Assembly (NCBI GenBank): GCA_014773175.1
Contig: VXCM01000329.1
Coordinates: forward strand, 20,769-84,768
Direction: 5' to 3'
DNA from: Lucifuga dentata
Taxonomy: Eukaryota > Chordata > Actinopteri > Ophidiiformes > Bythitidae
Length of the DNA: 64,000 bases
How positions within the stretch are numbered: position 1 is the first letter of the stretch; each line of letters starts with the position of its first letter. The notes beneath the pieces were generated by a model that was not told where the DNA came from, did no database searches, and was given only the letters and a program-made list of their open reading frames with translations. The position numbers and the translations under genes were made by a program. Shown here piece after piece: positions 60,101 to 64,000 of this stretch.

Positions 60101-60619
60101 AAAACAACAGGTATGGTCCTTCAAACAAGTAAAATGTGTAAATTTGTGTGCAATACCAGCAGTTGTGTAAATGTCCATTACTTTGAAATATACAAATTAC
60201 AGATGTATGATGTTACATGTACATGCGTCAAAACATATAAAAACATTTCGTCAGCTGCAGGGGCAGAAACACACGCATACATACACTATCACAGCACAAA
60301 CACACACACACACACAAGACGTTCACTAACAATTGGCAAAAAAGAACTGGGCTCTCAGCAAATGTCGACTGGCCGCTGGAGACTGCAAGGGAGGTTTTCT
60401 CAGAAAGCTGTACAAGTCTTGATTCTTGTGTGATCCCAGGAGCTCAACCCCCCATGTGAAGCTACAGGAAAAAAAACTGCTTGTCAGGAGAACATTAATT
60501 AAAGTGTTAAAGGTAAAAGAAGTATTGACTTCCTCTCTTCTGCAGCCTCCCCAACCACTACCAACCAGCAAACTCCACTGCCCCCCCAAGGTAAAGTCTT
60601 CCACTTGCTCAGGCCCGGG
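60101..60619. other. Non-genic stretch
   Basis: AT-rich, then a short CA run (about 60296-60317) and ordinary unique sequence. No gene is supported. Confidence 0.5.
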
Positions 60620-60720
60620 AGCTAATTGGGAAAAAAAAAGCCCCACTAAGACCAATTAAGGCCTTCACTAGGAGACTGAAAGGAAGACAAATGGAGGCAG
60701 AAGGCCCGATTACAAGAAAC
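60620..60720. promoter_or_regulatory. Candidate homeodomain-site cluster
   Basis: GGGAGCTAATTGGG, AGACCAATTAAGGCC and CCCGATTACAAG lie within 100 bp of unique sequence, with AAGCAATTAGAG at about 60736. Enhancer-like; untested. Confidence 0.3.
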
Positions 60721-63700
60721 CTTTGTACAGATGTAAAGCAATTAGAGTGGTCTCAGGGGCCAGACAGTGCGGTACCTGTGAGTCATGGATCCTACAGCCA
60801 GTCGAAAGTCAGAACAATCCCTCTTTTCTGTTTAGGGCCCCAGTCAGCCCGTGTATTAGTGTCATATATCAGCCGATAGGCCTGGTATTGGTTTCTCTAT
60901 TGCAGGGAAGAGGCAGTAGTCTGCCAAAGAGGACCACTCCACCCTCCATTATCCGTCTATTGGGAGAACAGGGGCTCTATTATCCATTCAGGCGGGGCCT
61001 TTTCGATAAAACAAGGCCAGATAGGAAGTGTGGAAGCTCTCAGGTGTCTCCTTCCACCAGGGAAGTTTGTCAGAGAGGTCATTCTGATAAAAGCAGGGGT
61101 AATTATACTGCACAGCATCACCGATTACCAGTCAGAGCACATTTAACCATGACTGCACTGTGACCTCCATGCCACAATGGAATGGCAGCAAACCTACACT
61201 GATGCAGCTGGTCTAAAGTCCATCACTGTAAAACATTATGTGGCACTACAAGAAATGAACTCATACATCAAGATATAAAAGTTTTAATTTTCAGAGGATG
61301 CCTTTGCACAGAGACTACTGCAGTGTCTCTCTACTGCTCCATATCTGTCAGTGATGGTCACAACAAAGCAGATCAGTTTTAAATCTGCACAGTAACAAAT
61401 TGATTGCTAATGGAAATTTATGTTCAGTGGTCTGATCTACAATTAACTAAAGCAAAAACCCTCCCCATGACCTGAGATTATGGAATAATTTTGACAAATG
61501 GAGGCTTGGTCTATAATGACCTTTTTCCCTTCCTCCAAGAGGAGACTCACTGCAGCTCTCATTATTTATGGGTGGCTTTAAAAAGCAGGTATAGGAGAAT
61601 GAATGTGTGCCTGTCAGTGTGTGTAATGGGGCTAATAATGGTGTCCTGTGCGCTGCATAATGAACCCCACCTCCATAGAAAAGCTATCTTCTCTTCTCGG
61701 CTGCTTTTAAGAACAGCACATTCTTCAGCAGAATCTAAAATCCTTGGTCTGCAGCTGGCACTGTGGCCCATATAAACTGGAGTCAGAGCTAGTAAAATAT
61801 ATTTTGGAATGAGTCTTCCAGCTGTTTCAGCCATTTGTCTGCACCCTCATTTGCACATACTAAACACTTTAAATCAAACTAACACAAACAGATTTCCTGT
61901 CTGCTAAATGTTATTCCTAAAAGTGGTTTAGAAGAATCCAAAGGAGACTACTTTGTCTAATTTAACTATAATGTAATTTTAGGGACATTAAAAACAGTTC
62001 TGGGAAAACCTGGCTGTCATTAAGTGCAAATCCCACAAATGTGACTATGTATTGAATAATAAAATATGCGCGCAATTGCTTGCAGTTGCCAGTGCAGTAA
62101 ATCTGCACAGCTCTGCCTGGCTTGATTTGGGAGCTGAAGAAAACCATTTGACTTCACAGTTCAAGCTTGATGAAGTCCCTGGATGGTGCTGGTTAAAGAC
62201 TTAAGCAGATGGCCAAATGCTTGGCTCAAGAAAAGAGCTGCTCTGAATATTTTTGGCAAAGCTACAGGCATATGGCAAAAGTTCATGCCAAACACTCCAT
62301 TTCACAAAAAAAAAAAAAAAAAAAAAAAAAGATCCAGCCTGCGGGAAAGAAAAAAAAAACATATTAAGAAAGGAATAATAAGAGACAGAGAAATGAAAGA
62401 CTGACAGAAAGATGTTGAAATGCATGAAATATGATATTGTTTGGTCTGTACACATCTAATTTAAAGTGGGCCCATCCAGCTTTTCTCAGTCTTAAATAGT
62501 CACTGTCACAATAACATTGAGTGGAGGGGATAAACAGGGTTCTGCTTTAGATCTGGATACAATCTACAGCTCCAATACATAGCATGAGGGAGAGCATGCC
62601 CTCGGCACTCTGGGAAAATCAAACTCACTCTCCTGATCTGGTCTGAGAATTGGCCAGCACTTACATCCTTTTGTCTGTGGCCAAAAGATTAGAGGCAAGG
62701 ACATTTTGCGGTGAGTGGATCCACATTTTAGATGTGAAGGGATCACTTGGGGGATTTGGTATCAATAAAGACACAGATTGGAAGAGACAAAAATCCACAA
62801 GGGAAAAAAATCAAATAAAAAGCTCATATCCTGTGAATACCACCTCCCAATCCCACCTCATAAAACAGCTGGGCATTTATCACCTTTGTTTTCATTCTCT
62901 AAGCGTTTGTCTAAATAAGAAAGTCACATACTCTTTTACATCAGAACTTGGGGTACGATAACCACTGCAAAGCAAAGATGATTGGATGCACCAATAGTGG
63001 AAAGAATGTTGCTCTCAGGGGCTTGACTAGCAAGGAGAGATCAATCATTCTGCTGCTGCTTCCAACTGTATCAATATCCTCCTTTTCTTGGATTAGTCAT
63101 TTAAGGCCTTTAAATGTAACACATTCTAAAGATTTCCATGTTCTTATTTTCATTTAGGGCTACTTTTCAACCTTTGCAATACTTTAATGTAAAAAACAAA
63201 CAAACAAACAAAAAAAAAAACAACAAAAAAACAAAAAACAAAATCAATGATCCCTTGTTGCACCACTGCTGTTCCCTCTTGAAAGGACCTGATCTGATTA
63301 GCCATGGGTTGCAGAAGTACAGATTCTGTCCGCCTAGCCTTGCACCTCATAGATGTGTCCAACCAGATGTGTGCAAATGTGTTTAGTAATGTTAATAATT
63401 AGGGCAGCTTATGAATTCATCTTACTGGATGCGTTTCGTTTGCTGTGAACTGCAAGTTTTGCAACTTAAACACCGTTCGGCACATACTCTTTGCTGTATT
63501 ATTCTACAAAATCAGACATAATCCTTAAATCTCATTTCCACTGTGAGTATGCCTCTTGTCTGGACATACTAATGATATAAAAACAACACAAAACAAAACA
63601 AAACATGCATTTACCTTTTATTCCCATTGTGGCCTTACTACTTATACCTAAATACTGTATATGGTTGAACATAGATACCAGTGCTTTAAAAAATAAAAGC

Positions 63701-63829
63701 AAAAAATGTGATGGACTTTTTTTTTCAAAGAAAAAAATGTTTCAAATAGAAACAGCACCTGAAGAAAAATGAACCTAACATGAAAGTGAAGCCAAGGACA
63801 TTGTACCCCAAGCATTTGATTGTTTTCAC
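60721..63829. other. Non-genic stretch with A-rich tracts
   Basis: A-run at 62306-62330, a CAAA/A-rich run at about 63195-63242 and an AAAAC run at about 63583-63604. The 146-codon plus frame at 60723-61163 lacks a domain. No gene is supported. Confidence 0.55.
62306..62330. repeat. Poly-A tract (25 A)
   Basis: Uninterrupted A-run followed by A-rich sequence; no retrocopy recognised upstream. Confidence 0.95.
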
Positions 63830-63915
63830 ATCAGATGATTAGCCTCATCCATGCTAATTACAGGGAATAGAAACTAATTAAGAGGAACTATGTGTCAGCT
63901 AATGAGGATATGGGG
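63830..63915. promoter_or_regulatory. Candidate homeodomain-site cluster
   Basis: CAGATGATTAGCC, CATGCTAATTACAGG, GAAACTAATTAAGAGG and TCAGCTAATGAGG are evenly spaced over about 85 bp. Repeated CTAAT(T) cores in unique sequence are characteristic of developmental non-coding elements. Conservation not tested. Confidence 0.38.
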
Positions 63916-64000
63916 CTGTGTCCATCTTATAACATGATTTGCACTACACTACCCACCAACTACTACTCTACCCTTACAAAATATATTCTCTCGCTTAGAC

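Noticed and set aside
60723..61163. 146-codon plus-strand frame
   Set aside because: No domain, and no acceptor or donor signals were identified at its edges.
62306..62330. Poly-A tracts as tails of processed pseudogenes or SINEs
   Set aside because: No RNA-polymerase-III boxes, tRNA-like head or gene-like sequence precedes them.
1..64000. tRNA, rRNA, snRNA or well-known miRNA genes
   Set aside because: I looked for T-loop words, U6/5S-like segments and familiar miRNA sequences on both strands and saw none. A covariance-model scan would be decisive.

Overview
The window looks like non-coding nuclear DNA from a vertebrate, most probably a teleost fish. The evidence is the AT-rich composition, dense dinucleotide microsatellites, GT-AG splice-type signals, several decayed DNA-transposon MITE families and one decayed non-LTR retrotransposon. 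There are no long conserved reading frames. I see no bacterial operons, ribosome-binding sites, CRISPR arrays, tRNA or rRNA. The organism call is inference, because nothing could be searched.

Genes: no complete protein-coding gene is visible. The best coding candidate is one 30-nt microexon on the minus strand (44217-44246). It has a strong polypyrimidine/AG acceptor and a consensus donor, and encodes the acidic decapeptide CDTESDQDDK. If real, much of the window is intron of a minus-strand gene I cannot name. All long reading frames (up to 193 codons) lack recognisable domains.

Layout: 1-10 kb holds microsatellites, putative regulatory blocks and a near-perfect 30-bp-arm hairpin (4143-4210). 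A palindromic-ended MITE lies at 10936-11437. At 18-20 kb are one copy of a roughly 490-bp repeat (R1) and one of a roughly 310-bp MITE (R2). From 20 to 31.7 kb the sequence is mostly unique, with dense homeodomain-type (TAATTA/TAAT) and octamer motifs, as in developmental enhancers. A pogo/mariner-like MITE with a TA duplication lies at 32249-32611, and a hAT-like end near 35.9 kb. A retrotransposon relic without its catalytic palm lies at 39.2-40.1 kb. R2 recurs at 43.3 kb, followed by the microexon at 44.2 kb, G-quadruplex-prone tracts at 44.9 and 48.4 kb, and another TIR element at 52.4-53.1 kb. R2 and an inverted R1 copy recur at 58.9-60.1 kb.

Assembly quality: fifteen isolated N bases are present. 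Five have identical 62-65-bp sequence on both sides, which looks like a contig-joining artefact rather than biology. Most of the others sit in homopolymer or dinucleotide runs.

How it fits together: the likeliest reading is a regulatory-rich giant intron or gene desert. I did not find a novel multi-gene system. The observations most worth checking are the microexon, the hairpin and the putative regulatory clusters.
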